Assembly (NCBI GenBank): GCA_963693315.1
Contig: CAVNZG010001077.1
Location: 62,001 to 126,000 of the forward strand
DNA: 64,000 nt
Reading direction: 5' to 3'
Source of the DNA: Diogma glabrata
Lineage: Eukaryota > Arthropoda > Insecta > Diptera > Cylindrotomidae
The position numbers and the translations under genes were made by a program. Below the pieces are notes generated by a model that had not been told where the DNA came from, did not search any database, and saw only the letters and a program-made list of their open reading frames with translations. Position 1 is the first letter of the stretch. Each line of letters opens with the position of its first letter. Below, piece after piece: positions 11,735-23,495 of the stretch.

Positions 11735-12040
11735 GGAGAGGAGTTAGATTTGCTACAATTATGGCGTGAGTGACTCATATATTTGCTAAATTTTTTTATG
11801 TAAACGTTGTACTAACATTGCTGTGGATGTGATAATCTTGGCCCCCTCAGCATTTTGGGGTCGTCAGAGTCTCTTCTACTCAATATGTCTTTATCTATGG
11901 TGGATGTGGGACGTATATTCCCATATCCACATGGATGTCGGTGTTCGGCATATAACCTCACTAGGCGCGTAATCCTCCGATTGCTTCCTGTTGGTATTCA
12001 CACTATCAGTGTTCACTACATATGTTATAATAAAAAATAT
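11735..12040 (+). repeat. Dispersed repeat family A, copy c with leader
   Basis: The leader ends ATTATGGCGTGAGTGA (about 11758-11773). About 50 bases later comes the block GTGGATGTGATAATCTTGGC, then GGGGTCGTCAGAGTCTCTT, CTAGGCGCGTAATCCTCCGA and TTGCTTCCTGTTGGTATTC. The order and spacing match copies b, d and e. An open frame at 11855-12061 is not conserved in the other copies. Confidence 0.75.
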
Positions 12041-13985
12041 TTTTTAGCTGTATGTGTATAATATCGGCTTTAATTCATGCCGGTAGAGCTTGAGTGGCTT
12101 TGAGGGCTTTGAGTGTAAGCATTTAGATGGATCCCAAGTGCTCGGTTGATCCTGAATATCAAATAGGGATCTAGAACCATTCACTCTCACTTAATCGTCA
12201 TGTGGCAACCATGGCGAAGGGTCGACTAGCTGGTGGTGATCTGCGAAGTCACTTTACCAGACAGGGCCACTCAGGGCCCGAGCCCGTTTCTAGTATTGTG
12301 AATTAGTTAAGCAAAGTAGCTTGGCTGTAAACTCTAATGTCTTTTCGTCCATTAACATAGGAATCGAACGAAAAAAACTAAAACAAAAATATGGTTTTTG
12401 AGATTTAAGCAGGTCTTCCTGCCTTCCAATCGGGCATAGTAGTAATCGGAAGTTAGCCAATCTTCGGAGAAGCAGGCTTCTAAGATCACTGTTAGGTAAA
12501 TGAAAAAAACTAGCGCTGACTCCTTTGAACCATCACTGCGAAGTGCGAACAGGCACTGAAGAGCATTTTACTACCTCTAGGGGTCTCTCTGCACCAACAT
12601 CTACCATGGACTTGAAGGCTGTGATGATCAAACAAAATTGTCTAACGATCATTGCAGTCCCACATCATAAGATGTGCCATAAGACGTAAGACATAATAGG
12701 GCTATCTGTGGTAATGGTCCAAACCCTATACAAAGAACCAGCAAGACAACTCACTGCAATGTCATGAAACACAAAAGCAGACATGCTTCGCGTGATAATG
12801 TAACAAATATTCCATGGAGGACAAAGATGTCTTCGAACAAGACTGCACTCAGCTATGGACGTTAAAATGGTTTGGAAACTTCCAAATGGAGGATTTGGAC
12901 ATAAATGAGGAAGCAATTCGCTAAGGGTAAAACTTCGGTCGACGCAAATATTCTGGACTTTCTATTCAACGAAAAGAGTGCGAAAGCAATATCTAATCGG
13001 AAAGCCAATCTTTCTTTCATGTACGGTTCAGTAAATGTAAATTTTATTGGATCGGCCTTTTAGACGGCCGTGATAACTACTGTTATAATGGCACTGGAAA
13101 AGTTTGATTTTCGACATATATATCTGCAAGGTTGTAGGCCATTTAATGGCATAGGCGTACTTGCTAAAAAGATGCATACAAAAAATTAATAATTCAAGAG
13201 CCCTACATTATTAAAAACAGAGTACCTTGCCTTTACATGGACGGCTGGGACATTTGTTACGAAGTTGGTTATTCCGTAAAAATGCATTTGTCTAAACAAC
13301 TTTTTTATGGATGAATCATAGCGTTCAATTCAACTTATCATTTTTGTTATTCATATTTTCTTTCCACCCTGTGGGCTATGATATTTTTGTTTTATTGGTG
13401 TCCCTTATTTGCATGTTCATGATTAATTTTTGATATATACTTGTACATGTGAACATTTTGATGATTATTCAGTCGGTGAACATCAAAACACATGATTTGA
13501 AATAAACTAAAATTGATAGTTTTGCTGTAGATAATCAATTAGTGTTAAACCAAAATTAAATAAATACTCAAACAAACAACAAACAAGCAGTAGCTATGGT
13601 TTGTCACATTCAATTAATTTCTTCTGTTTTTTGGCCGACCAGTTTGTATTTTACCAATAAAGGTTGTATAACTGATATCATCATTTCAGTTATTCTGTAT
13701 CTGGTGAGTTGAAAGGGCGTTTTAACCAATAGAGGCTGAAATTCTGGAGTGAATGAGTTTGTTATGTTCTTTTTATTTTGGACAAAAACTTTCTTTGCGT
13801 GTGGTTGGGTTCCTGCAAGAGTGAAATTTCAAGAAGAAAAGAAGAAAAAAAAATATAAAACAATTTTTTAAACAAAATTCAGTATACCGTTGAACCTGTA
13901 ATTCTGATTTGAGGATTGATTTGAGTTGGTGGATATCCTTTTGGTTATTACTGCAAAACGGAAGCATAAACAGAAATAAAAAAGG
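12041..13985. other. Unassigned stretch; 12060-12960 has higher GC and looks like old element sequence
   Basis: 12060-12960 is clearly richer in G and C than its surroundings and holds broken frames on both strands, such as 12665-12916 on the minus strand. No domain can be named. 13000-13985 is AT-rich and empty apart from a short open frame at 13773-13991 (minus) without recognisable features. The upstream part may be leader or gag of the gypsy element at 15.4 kb, but nothing shows this directly. Confidence 0.4.
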
Positions 13986-14395
13986 CAACAATCGCCGAGA
14001 TTAAAGGCGCAAAGCTCTCAATAGTACAATTGTAATATACTCATATAACTATTTAGCGAATAACATATACGGCTTAAATTTTTTTGCATGGAGAGTTGGA
14101 TCATACGCCATCATGAAGTGAGTGAAACATTAATTTTGATTTTCTATATGTAATAATTGTAGTAATATTATTGTGTGTATGATGATCTTGATGACCTTTG
14201 GGGTTGTCAGAGTCCTTGTTCTTTATCTTCTCCTTTGCGTGCATATCTGAACATTTGTACTGAACTGGGGGAAATTACTTCTCAGACAAACATGGCTGAA
14301 GCTCGTCGGAATAAAAACTCTGCCAGGCACGTAGTCCTCAGTTTGTTTTCTGTTGAGCCACTGGAAGGACCAGTGTTCATTGCACATTCTGTATA
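13985..14395 (+). repeat. Dispersed repeat family A, copy d with leader
   Basis: A single decayed minisatellite unit (CAACAATCGCCG, then AAAGGCGCAAAGCTC) at about 13987-14016 is followed by the leader ending CATGAAGTGAGTGA near 14111-14124. The block then reads GATGATCTTGATGACC, GGGGTTGTCAGAGTC and GCCAGGCACGTAGTCCTCA. The order of minisatellite, leader and block agrees with copies c and e, which supports one element type. Confidence 0.65.
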
Positions 14396-14613
14396 AAGAG
14401 TACTGAAAAAGATTAACTTAGATATCATCACATTAGGGTCCTGATATGCATCATATGACTGATTTCCTCGCCACCGTTGGAATTGGTGCGCGTGGTTTAC
14501 TATACCAAAAATAAAAACCTGGATATAATATTCGGCTGTAACGTCAATTCACATCATGTGGGCTGGAGAAGCACCAATATCAACAGTGAAGGTCAGTCTT
14601 TTTAGAGTACTTG
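14396..14613. other. Unassigned 218-bp spacer
   Basis: No gene or repeat recognised, apart from a phrase ATAATATTCGGCTGTAA resembling sequence at 12060. This could be a downstream extension of family A. Confidence 0.4.
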
Positions 14614-15020
14614 CCCGAGTAGAAATTTGTTAGGGGTCAAATAGGGTCCAGAATCCAGATCAGGTTTAACCCAGTTCGATTGGACCTGATCATGAGTGTA
14701 ACGGTTTTGCCCAATCCGACCATGAATGAGATAGTCAGATCAGAACCTGATCAAGTTTACCACTTTAAAATTAAATAGGGCAAACTCTAGTTAGGTATGT
14801 TGTTTCAGGGTTTTATCAGATTGCCCAACTAGGGTTTAGGAGCCCAATACGAAAAACCAAATCAGAGCCGTATATATTGAAATAAGGTTAACCTTAAAAG
14901 GGCATGCTAATTTAGACCCGGAACAGGCCCACATTAGATGGTCCTAATAAGGCTTGCTTTTTCTGGCAATGATCACGCCCTGACTGTATTCAGGCTTCCG
15001 TTAACTAATTTCTGCTCGGG
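14614..15020. mobile_element. MITE with CCCGAGCAGAAATTTGTTAG termini, copy 1
   Basis: The left end reads CCCGAGTAGAAATTTGTTAG and the right end is a decayed reverse complement ending TTTCTGCTCGGG, giving a 407-bp element without an ORF. The interior is rich in GATCAGG and CCTGATC motifs. It shares GAGTGTAACGGTTTTGCCC with copy 3 in inverted form. I could not define a clear target-site duplication. Relatives lie at 22600-22772 and 36347-36724. Confidence 0.8.
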
Positions 15021-15429
15021 TGGTTACTACTAATTTGGAAATATTATTAATTAAATATAAAATTCCAGAGGAAAACACACATTTGTTAACTCACGATGGC
15101 AAGAAGCCATAGACATCACTTTATGCTCTAGGTCTCTTCTAGAAGACATCAGGAGCTGGAAAATTCTATACGGAAATATCTGTGAGCGATCATAAATATA
15201 TTGATTTCCTAATATAAAAAAAAAGCTAAATATCATGCCTTTGACCAGCTCAAGGATATGCTAGTTTATGCTTTTTAGAGTTCATGCCGAAAAAGATTTA
15301 AAATGATGCACACAAGCCTGGTGGAACAAAAACCTTGAAAACTTGAATTGACAGAATCTCTGTGACATCTGACTCGTTCACGACTAGTATTTTTGGAAGA
15401 ATTTCCCTAGAGTTGTTATAATCAGACGG

Positions 15430-17110
15430 TATATCTTATTGTTAGTTTACATCATGCATCCGCACAGCGGATGGTACAGTTAATAAGCTTTTGGAATATG
15501 TCGATGTACCGAATATTCGGAATCGCTCCACTAAACGCTTCCATATTGTTCTTTGTTTGCGTGATGAGCTCTACCTGGGTATCGATTTATGGAAGGCTTT
15601 TGGTTTTGTTCCTTCAGTTCACTAACACGGGGAGAATGTGATGACATTAAAGTTCATGACCTCACCTCTCACCAGCTTCGGGAACATGAGAGGATCAATG
15701 TTTCTTTCCCGTCTTTTGCAGTCGCCCGCCTCGGAAAGACTGCTTTGGTTGAACATGTCATCGATGTTGGTGATAGTATCCCTGTTAAACAGGGACATTA
15801 TCCCACATCACCGACTGTTCAACTAAATATCTATGCCGAGCTTGATTGAATGCTTTAAATTGACGTGATTGAGTAGTCTAACAGTTCCTAGTGTTCTCCA
15901 GTGGTGTTGGTTCAGAAAAGTTCTGAAAAGAATAGATTATGTTTGGATTCTCATAGGGTCAATTCTCTGGGACGCTTACTCACTTCCCTTGATCGATGGC
16001 TTATTAGGTCGTCTAAATAGTACAAAGCGCATCTCAAGTTTTACTTAATCTCAAAGATGCTGTCTAGCAAATTCCTTTGGCAAAAGCATCCAGAGATAAA
16101 ACAGCCCTCACAGTGCCAGGGAGACCATTGTACCAGTGCAAGGTTATGCCTTTTGAACTGTGCAATGCACCCCAGACAATGTGTTGGCTGATGCGTAAGT
16201 AAATTCCCCACCAATATCATAAGAATGTCTACGTCTGTTTGGATGACTTATTGGTGGTCTCTTTAACGTTCCAAGAGCATTTGGAACTGCTTTCTAAAGT
16301 GTCTGAAATGATAAAGCGGCTGAGCCGTGACGTACTGACGCTAGTCTGACAGGGGTCAGTTGCGTTTTGTATCAAGTTGATAACGATGGACAAGAGCGTT
16401 TGATAGCCTTCATGTCGAAGAGGTTTAACACAGCTCAAGTGTGAAGAAGTGTGAAGAAATTCAGGGCTCATGTTGAAGGTCATTGATTCACGATCGTGAC
16501 CGACCCCTCAAGTCTGAAGTGGCTTATGTCATACACGAAGAATTTTCAGGAGAACTAACATATCACGTAAATGAGATATAGTTTGATGATGAAGGTTAAC
16601 AACACAAAGACTACACGCAGTTGATACCTATGATCCCAATGTCACCCAAAGATTTTCCTTTGGTGAAACATTTGAATGGCAAGCTGTATATTCGTGTAGA
16701 ACCGAAACTTGATGCAATGCCGAAATGAATGATTTACCTGTGTATATAGCTCTGGGTACCAATATCTTTAACATTTATCGGAGTATCGGACTTTAATGTT
16801 CAGCATGTAAGAACTGGGGTCTTAGTCCTCACAGTAACGCATCTGAGAGGGTGAATAGATCGTTCCTTGCTGTCAAACAAGCGTATATGAAGGGTCAACA
16901 CATAACATAGGATTCTCATCTGGGGAAGGTAGTTTTTGTTTAGCGAGTTATTATTTATGGTTCTACTCAATACTCATCGTATCATTTGTTGTTTGGTCAA
17001 CGTCCGATATCAAATGAGAAAATTTATTAACTTATGAAAGTTCGGACATTTTCACCTCAACAGTGAGTGACGCAGTAAATGAATTTTCTGCTAAACAGGC
17101 ACTGAAATAC
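15430..17110 (+). pseudogene. Ty3/gypsy pol remnant (protease, RT, RNase H, integrase)
   Basis: Many short frames read in order. DGTVNKLLEYVDVPN and LYLGIDLWKAFGF (15460-15605) form the protease region. IDVGDSIPVKQGHYPTSP at 15760-15815 is the RT entry. Then come PVVLV-like remains, SLDLKDA-like remains near 16050, GRPLYQCKVMPF-LCNAPQTM near 16120-16185, and KNVYVCLDDLLVVS near 16220-16262, where the usual FVYLDDLL box is damaged. TDASLTGVSCVLYQVD is the RNase H. NASERVNRS and YHLLFGQRPISNE (16850-17020) are integrase. Stops and frameshifts occur throughout. Clade not determined; LTRs not found. Confidence 0.85.
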
Positions 17111-20100
17111 CTAAATTCCTGCCGGCCATCATAAAGTTTAGGATTGGTTGCGTTGTTTCATTGGTGTTCATCAGACAAAGTGATCTTTAAATTATAATAT
17201 TTTTGTTTTACTTTCTACAGCTTCCTCCATCTTGTTTTTTGACCATTGGGGTTGGCTCTAATATTGTTTTCTGTTGCTGGGTTTGTATCGGGGATTTAAC
17301 GGTACTGATGAACATTGTTGACTGTGAAGTTCGATGTTCAGTGACGATCTTTTATAGATTTGGCGTGCATTGAGATTTGCTTACGATCTGTTTGTCCGTT
17401 CTTGTTCGATACCTGATTGCAATAATCGTGTTGTTTAAAGCTTATTCCGTAGCCTCGGAATTCATCTTCGTTGTGTCGTTCTATTTTTGATTTAAATTAA
17501 CAGTAATAAAAGATATATATGGTTACTTGTATATAATTCAGATGGTGTAACGACGCACAGTCAAAAATATTCACATTCCCTAAATAATTTGATGTATCCC
17601 TCTGTGTTATTAAAAATAAAACTTGGAAAACACAGTTCATATTAAAAAACTTAAATCGTGGTTTTTAGATTTAATTGGGCCTAGAAGTAAATTGTTTTTT
17701 TTTAATTAAACAAAATAAAATTAATTAAATTTTGTTCGATGCATCCATTATTTTTTATTGATGGATGCGTCGAACAAAATTTAATTAATTTAATTTAATA
17801 AATTTTTTAAAAAAATTGAAAATTGTTATAAAGAAAATCAGCTTGTTAGGATCAAGTTATCTAAGGAAGATTGTTGAAAAGCTGACAATTCAAAGTTATT
17901 GAATTTCAAGAAAAAGTTCTTTAGTTAGTTAGACTTAATTGTCTACAATTCAGCATATGACTACATAGTCGCCTCACCAAAAAAAAGAAAGAACATTGTT
18001 CAGCATTGTATAGAATATTTTCTTCGAAAGTTTTTTTTATGTAATCTAGAACTCCAGCCTCTTGACCACCCTTCTGTCACCGCACGGGTTTCTATCCGCT
18101 GCAAAGCTAACAGTATTTTTATCAGCTTGAGTAGCCTTTGGTTTCGACTTAACCCCAGGATTCAATTAATCGACTTAAAATTGAATAAAATCACCTCTCC
18201 CCTATTATTCTACTTATAAAAAAAAGTCTCAAAACACAATTAATAATCAACCGAGAAAGGGCATAAGACCAAAAAAATATTAATAATTTTTCTCTAGTTT
18301 ATAAAACTATAATTTATCATTTTTTCTTCGTCAAAAATATCGACTACATTAATTCAATTTTTTTTTAGTTTCATCTTTTTCTTTTCATTGTTCGATTCTT
18401 TCTAATTCTTTTGTCCATGTTTGTTGTGTGAAATGATATGGGATGATAGTTGGTTGTTTTTTTTTCTTTTCCAGAAAATATTATAATAGATTATTAGGTC
18501 GTTCACGAGGGTTAAAAACTGATAAATGAATTAATAAAAAAAAACAAAATAGATTTTCTTATATCAAAAAAGGGACGTTTTATCTGGCCGTGTAATTGAT
18601 ATTGTTTGCAAGAATTATTGTGTGTTAATAAACGAAAACGATAATTCGAAAGAGATAGAACTAAAAAATAAAAACAGGTGTCAGAGTTCTTAGAAAAATG
18701 AAAATTACAAAATTATTAAATTAAAATTAATTTATTTTCTGCTAAAAAAATAATTTTTATTTATTTAATTTTTTTTATTTAAAAAAAAAGTTTATTTCAG
18801 AAAATTAAGAATTTTTTTATTTTGATAAATGATTTATTTTTATTTTATTCTTAACAGACATTAAATTTTTTTTATACTTCTAGTATTTTTGACTCATATG
18901 TATTGTTAGAATAAAACAAATGAGTTGTATTTTATTAAAAGTGATTAGTGTAATAGTTTTGTGGAGGATGGATGTAAAGGTTGGGGGTCATTTTAAAAGA
19001 CCAGAAAATTGAAATGATTTATAAGATATTGATTGATTAATTAACAGTAATGTTGATTTTATGATTCATATAAGGTAAACAAATTGATCTATCTGAGTTC
19101 TAGGAAATTCAAAGATATTCTTTAGTTAGTTTTTATGGGTTAAGTTTCGTTATTTGAAATATCATTAGATGTGAAGATTGATTGTTGATCGTCTGTAAAT
19201 ACAAACGGAAATTAAAAGTTTATTAATTTTATCTGTTATCCTTTTCGAATTGGTTGCTGTATGTATGTTGTCTTTTCAAACCAATGATAATGAGCCGGCT
19301 TACAAGAAATCCAATGTCTGCATTGGTGGATTAAGCTGGATTAAGTTTCTAGGTAATCTACCTGTATCATTTATAAAATCAATAATCCTTGAAAAAAGTC
19401 TTCTGTAATTGAAAAAAAAGTGTGAATTTTTTTGACTAAATTAGCACTTACAAATATTTTAGCTCCCAAATTCAGCAAGCATGCAACACCTCCAACCTTT
19501 CACCATCAATCATAAATATTTACAATTTAATTCCGAAATTTGCACAGTTTTCTAAACCAAACAAAATGTTAAAAAACAATCCACCTTATTTTTAATATCC
19601 AAAAATCCAACTATATAATTACTACGTACCCTCCTACATAACACGCGTATTCAATCTACTACATAACAGTTCAAAATAAAACTAAAACTATAAACTAATG
19701 ATCACATATCATATATAATTAAAAAGAATCGAGAATTTAAAAATAATAATATATGAATTAGGGCGGTTATATTGGGCGTTTTCAAATTTCATGGTCCTTT
19801 AATTAATTACAAAACAAAACCATAAAAAAACATAAGAAAGAAAACTGAACTATAAGTTGAAATAAATTATCTTAGAATTTAAAGAATTCAGATTCAAAAA
19901 GTTAATAGGATAATTAATAATCTTTATGTTTGCTTTTATACTTTAGAACGAAGAATATGTTAAGAATTAAAAGTAAAAGAATTAATGATATATAAATATT
20001 AAAAGAGCAAATCTTTTGTTATACAGTGTGACCTTAATAATCGTTTAGTAGATAATGGAACATTTGATTTACCTTTATTGTCTGGACTATTGACAATCAA

Positions 20101-20420
20101 AAAGGGCAGATTTATTGGTTGACAAAAACGAATGCGATCTTAATAAAACTTTGGTATATGATCCGAGATTACTTGAAAATGAAAGAACTATATTCTTTTA
20201 AAAATTGGACAAAATGGCTGAGGTCTGTCGAACACCTGTTTATTTGAATCTTGAATAAATTTTAATACTGGCTTTCAATTTTATTAAGATTTAAAACTTA
20301 CGGTTAAATCGTTTTTTTTTTGAAAATTTTGTGAAAGTTTTTTTTTGACAACACATGTAGTCTAACTATGGCTTAAAAAGCCAAGGACCAGCATTTTCCT
20401 TCCAAGTGTTCCCTTGAAAG
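17111..20420. other. AT-rich stretch without genes
   Basis: 17110-17480 may be the tail of the gypsy remnant but carries no recognisable motif. The rest is A- and T-rich, with a hairpin at 17717-17796 and no convincing coding or RNA gene. Confidence 0.6.
17717..17796. repeat. Near-perfect hairpin, 33-bp arms
   Basis: The left arm ends TTCGATGCATCCAT and the right arm begins ATGGATGCGTCGAA. Both continue outward through AAATTTTGTT and a TTAATTAA-type stretch. Arms of about 33 bp are separated by an 8-11 bp T-rich loop, with one mismatch (GCATC versus GCGTC). It may be a small foldback or palindromic MITE. Confidence 0.85.
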
Positions 20421-20424
20421 CTCA

Positions 20425-20748
20425 ATGCCAACACCCAAACAACCTGTATTGAGAACGAAGGTTGTTAAAACTGGTGTTTCTTTGGATGCAACAACCGTGG
20501 CACGAAGAACAGACGAATATATCTCTGTTATCGTTCACGGATATTGTCTCCAAGAACACCCTAACAGGCTATGCTCTAATCATCTAATGAACAATCAACG
20601 AAGACAATGGACAAAACATTTATTTGAGCATAGATGTGATAAGTTTTTCACTCCATCGAAAACTCAGGCCCAGACGAAACAACCCATGGTGGGATGGTAT
20701 GGTACTCTGAGTGAGATACTGATTCTGCCCTGTGGTCATGTCTTGTAA
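20425..20748 (+). CDS. Unassigned open frame, 107 codons
   Basis: The frame runs from an ATG to a TAA with a balanced composition, unlike the AT-driven frames around it. It is rich in charged and polar residues (RRTDEYISV, LFEHRCDKFF, KTQAQTKQPM) and has two CxxH-like pairs that do not form a known finger. The bases just before it are also less AT-rich (from about 20360). I recognise no domain. It could be an exon or a fragment of an element protein. Confidence 0.25.
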   Translation: MPTPKQPVLRTKVVKTGVSLDATTVARRTDEYISVIVHGYCLQEHPNRLCSNHLMNNQRRQWTKHLFEHRCDKFFTPSKTQAQTKQPMVGWYGTLSEILILPCGHVL

Positions 20749-20924
20749 TTGTTTTTAAATTCTGTTTTGTTTATTAAATTTTTTTTTTTTTGAAATTTTG
20801 ATGTTTGTTTGGAATTTTTGCTTTTGAAATTCTTTTTATTTTGTTTTCAAAGTTTTTTAGAATAACTTTGTTTTAAGTTTTTGATTTTGATTTTTTTGGT
20901 ATGAATTTTTGTAATTGTTCGTTG

Positions 20925-21085
20925 TTCCGTGGGCGGAAGGCAAGAGTAAGCCTTGTAAGTCCTGAAGCGCAGACAAAATTTGTGTATTGATGTGTGAGTT
21001 TGGTTTTGTCTGAGGTTGTTCTGTGGGCGGAGGGCAAGATATCCTATAAGCCCTGATGCGCTGACAATATTTGTGTTTTGATTTT
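20925..21085 (+). repeat. Two-copy tandem duplication, period about 84 bp
   Basis: GTTGTTCCGTGGGCGGAAGG at 20931 recurs as GTTGTTCTGTGGGCGGAGGG at 21015. Each is followed by GGCAAGA, TAAGCC/TAAGTCCTGA-GCGC and GACAA-ATTTGTGT. The units differ at several bases. It lies within 320 bp upstream of the SINE. Confidence 0.8.
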
Positions 21086-21398
21086 TTTTGTTCAGTTTTC
21101 TATTTAGACCACCTTTTTTCTCTTGTCGGCCATCGGTTTCGAAACACTCTTCCAAACTGATTTCTTTTGTCGATTAGTTGTTTAGGTTAAATTTTTTTGC
21201 TTTTTGATTTTGTGTTTTTTAAATCATCTCGATTATTCTGCTACCTATCCCAATGGTTTTTTAGTTTCCTCCTAAAGTTTTTCTTAGATTTTTCTTTTGG
21301 AATATATTTTTGTGCTCCTTATGTTCTTGTGGCTGTGTTTATTTTTGTTCTTTTGACCCTTTATATTTTTTTGGTTTCAGTTTGATTTTGTTTTGTCG

Positions 21399-21605
21399 GC
21401 CCCGGCTAGTTTAGTCGGTAGAGTCTGAGAGTCTATCTCGGAGTTTCGGCTCGAGTCCTACTCTCATTTCACTTCTTGATTTTTTTCTAAGATTCTCAGG
21501 ACGAATGTAGTCAGCTAGATCTCCTCCTTTTATCCTGCCCTGTAATGGGCCAGATATTCCATGTGGGGTGTACTTCCAATTTCCATAGGTAGACATTTAT
21601 TTTCT
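21399..21605 (+). mobile_element. tRNA-Lys-derived SINE
   Basis: The head GCCCCGGCTAGTTTAGTCGG with GTAGAGTCTGAGA matches the 5' half of animal tRNA-Lys(CTT), including the pol III A box (about 21407-21421). A B box GGCTCGAGTCC sits at 21448-21458. The anticodon loop is altered and the acceptor 3' half is lost, so this is not a functional tRNA. A non-tRNA body of about 130 bp follows and ends near GGTAGACATTTATTTTC. A minus-strand open frame here is a shadow of the SINE. Confidence 0.8.
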
Positions 21606-22550
21606 ATTTTTTTTGCTTAATTAGGGAAAAACTTACAAAAACTAACGAAAGTATTAAATATGGCATTTTTTTTTTACAAAGAAAAATAATAGTTTATGCT
21701 GAGAATTCTTTTTCTTTTGGCTCGTGCTATGTGAAATAACTTGAAAAATTTAATTTGTTTTTGGTGGATTAGTTAGGTTTGGTAGTGAAAGCATGTATTT
21801 GGTGGAACAGTGATTTTTTTTATCAATAGTATAGCCTTTTAAGGTTATTGCTATTGTCTTTTAGCTGCACAGTGTGACGTCAATACGGAGAAAAATTTAG
21901 AATGCATTCAGGGGATTTTTACGACATCTAAATGTTTTCTTCAGTTTTTTAGAAGAAATATTTCGAAAGTATAAAAAAACAGAATAGCTGTTTTTTTATA
22001 CTTTTGTTGTTGCTTTCTTTTTAAATTTTTTTCTATTTTCTTTTGGTAATTGTTGTACCATTTTTTTAAATTTTTTTAAGAAGGAATGATTTTCTTTTTC
22101 TCAATATTTATGTTTGTTTTTGAATGGAATTAAATTTTTTTCAATAAAATATTAAATGGTAATTTATAGTTTTTGTTTTAAATTTTTTTCGATTTTCAAT
22201 TAGTCACAAGATATGTAAAATGTATTATGGAAAAAAGATGGAATCTCGAATGTTTCATAGAACATTCTATTTTTCAGCAAAAATGTATGCATTAAATGGT
22301 AAAGTTGGTAAATGGTATTTATAATAAGGCTATTAATTATAACATTGAATCTTCTTTATAATTAATTGATTGAAATAGACTAGCATTAATTTTAATTAAA
22401 TCAAGTTATATTAATCAAAAACATATTGCGACAGGAATCAGAACCAGAAAATTATTATGATATAACATAAAAATTATTCCTTTTCATGCATAAAAATGCC
22501 ATTTACGGCATTTAAATTTTAAAATTATCGATAATGTAGATTTTTAAAGG
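21606..22550. other. AT-rich stretch without genes
   Basis: T-rich sequence with no coding pattern. A small inverted repeat occurs near 21968-22005 (AAGTATAAAAAAACAGAATA and its partner). Part of this stretch may belong to the Helitron whose 3' end follows. Confidence 0.5.
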
Positions 22551-22586
22551 GAAAGACGGGGGCGTAGCCCACGGGATACCCCTAGT
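22551..22586 (+). mobile_element. Helitron-like 3' terminus
   Basis: GGGGGCGTAGCCC (22558-22570) forms a GC-rich hairpin in otherwise AT-rich DNA. It is followed by ACGGGATACC and then CCTAG with a T next, at 22581-22586. A short GC hairpin some 10-15 bases before a terminal CTAG inserted next to T is the hallmark of Helitron 3' ends. I could not locate the 5' TC end, so the size is unknown. Confidence 0.5.
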
Positions 22587-22599
22587 ATATAAATGCATA

Positions 22600-22772
22600 T
22601 TAGGGTCTGGTCCGAATATCCCAATAAGGGTCTGATTCGGTAATCCCGATCAGGACCTGATATGGAAAAGCATTACACTCATGATTATGGCCCAATCAGG
22701 CTGGCCTAGCTGATCCGGACTAAAACAAACCTGATTAGGCCCTAATTGAGCCCTAACAAATTTCTGCTCGGG
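22600..22772. mobile_element. MITE with CCCGAGCAGAAATTTGTTAG termini, copy 2 (truncated)
   Basis: The right end CTAACAAATTTCTGCTCGGG is intact at 22753-22772, and the interior has the GGACCTGAT, CATTACACTCATGATTATGG and CCCAATCAGG phrases of the family. The left terminus is missing; sequence before about 22600 belongs to the Helitron-like end. Confidence 0.75.
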
Positions 22773-22815
22773 TACTTACGTTCATACGAACGCTCAAAAA
22801 TATGGTTTAACGTTT

Positions 22816-23015
22816 NNNNNNNNNNNNNNNNNNNNNNNNNNNNNNNNNNNNNNNNNNNNNNNNNNNNNNNNNNNNNNNNNNNNNNNNNNNNNNNNNNNNN
22901 NNNNNNNNNNNNNNNNNNNNNNNNNNNNNNNNNNNNNNNNNNNNNNNNNNNNNNNNNNNNNNNNNNNNNNNNNNNNNNNNNNNNNNNNNNNNNNNNNNNN
23001 NNNNNNNNNNNNNNN
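22816..23015. other. Assembly gap, 200 N
   Basis: Exactly 200 undetermined bases, a conventional placeholder for a gap of unknown length. Content on the two sides may not be truly adjacent. Confidence 0.99.
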
Positions 23016-23254
23016 TAATATTTGGGTGAAAGTTAGAGAGTTGAATGTAGATTCTTTCTTTTGGAGGAAGTGACTCCAGCTCATCGTCTCTACTTTGTTT
23101 TGCTCTAATCACAATTGACCACTGGTGACTACCAACCAACTGTGAACCTGATTTCATTTTAACTGATTAATATTGTAATCTGTCGTACAAAATTTTGTTG
23201 CATTGTCGTTGTCGACCGTCACCGTCGGTGTTCCTAGTTTGCGTTAATTGTAAT
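23016..23254. other. Unassigned sequence right of the gap
   Basis: A minus-strand open frame (about 23157 to the gap) contains SLPPKERIYIQLSNFHP but shows no domain I can name. No repeat recognised. Confidence 0.3.
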
Positions 23255-23495
23255 GGGGACAAGACATGTTGCCAAGAATACCAACAGGAAGCAATCATAG
23301 AACTGCGTTTCTTGAGATTTTACAATCCAGCTAGCGAAAGTCATGTGGAAACGAGAATGAACGTCCCCCAATCCAGCACAAATTAATCGTTATGCACGCA
23401 TTTCAGAAAGAGCAGACAGACCAAGAAAAACTGAACGGATACTCTGACGACCAAAGCATCGGGGAAGCCAAGACCATCACAGCCACACCAAAATT
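23255..23495 (-). repeat. Dispersed repeat family A, copy e (inverted)
   Basis: Read on the minus strand it runs GGTGTGGCTGTGATGGTCTT, GGTCGTCAGAGTATCC, TTAATTTGTGCTGGATTGG, ATGACTTTCGCTAGCTGGA and TTGCTTCCTGTTGGTATTC, the same order as copies b and c. It is closest to copy b. The 64-bp minisatellite lies on its minus-strand upstream side, as in copy c. Confidence 0.8.

Noticed and set aside
18050..18115. tRNA-like patch around ACGGGTTTCTATCCGC
   Set aside because: The B-box match is poor and no A box or cloverleaf can be drawn.
22746..23157. Open frames spanning the N run
   Set aside because: They are open only because the gap has no stop codons.
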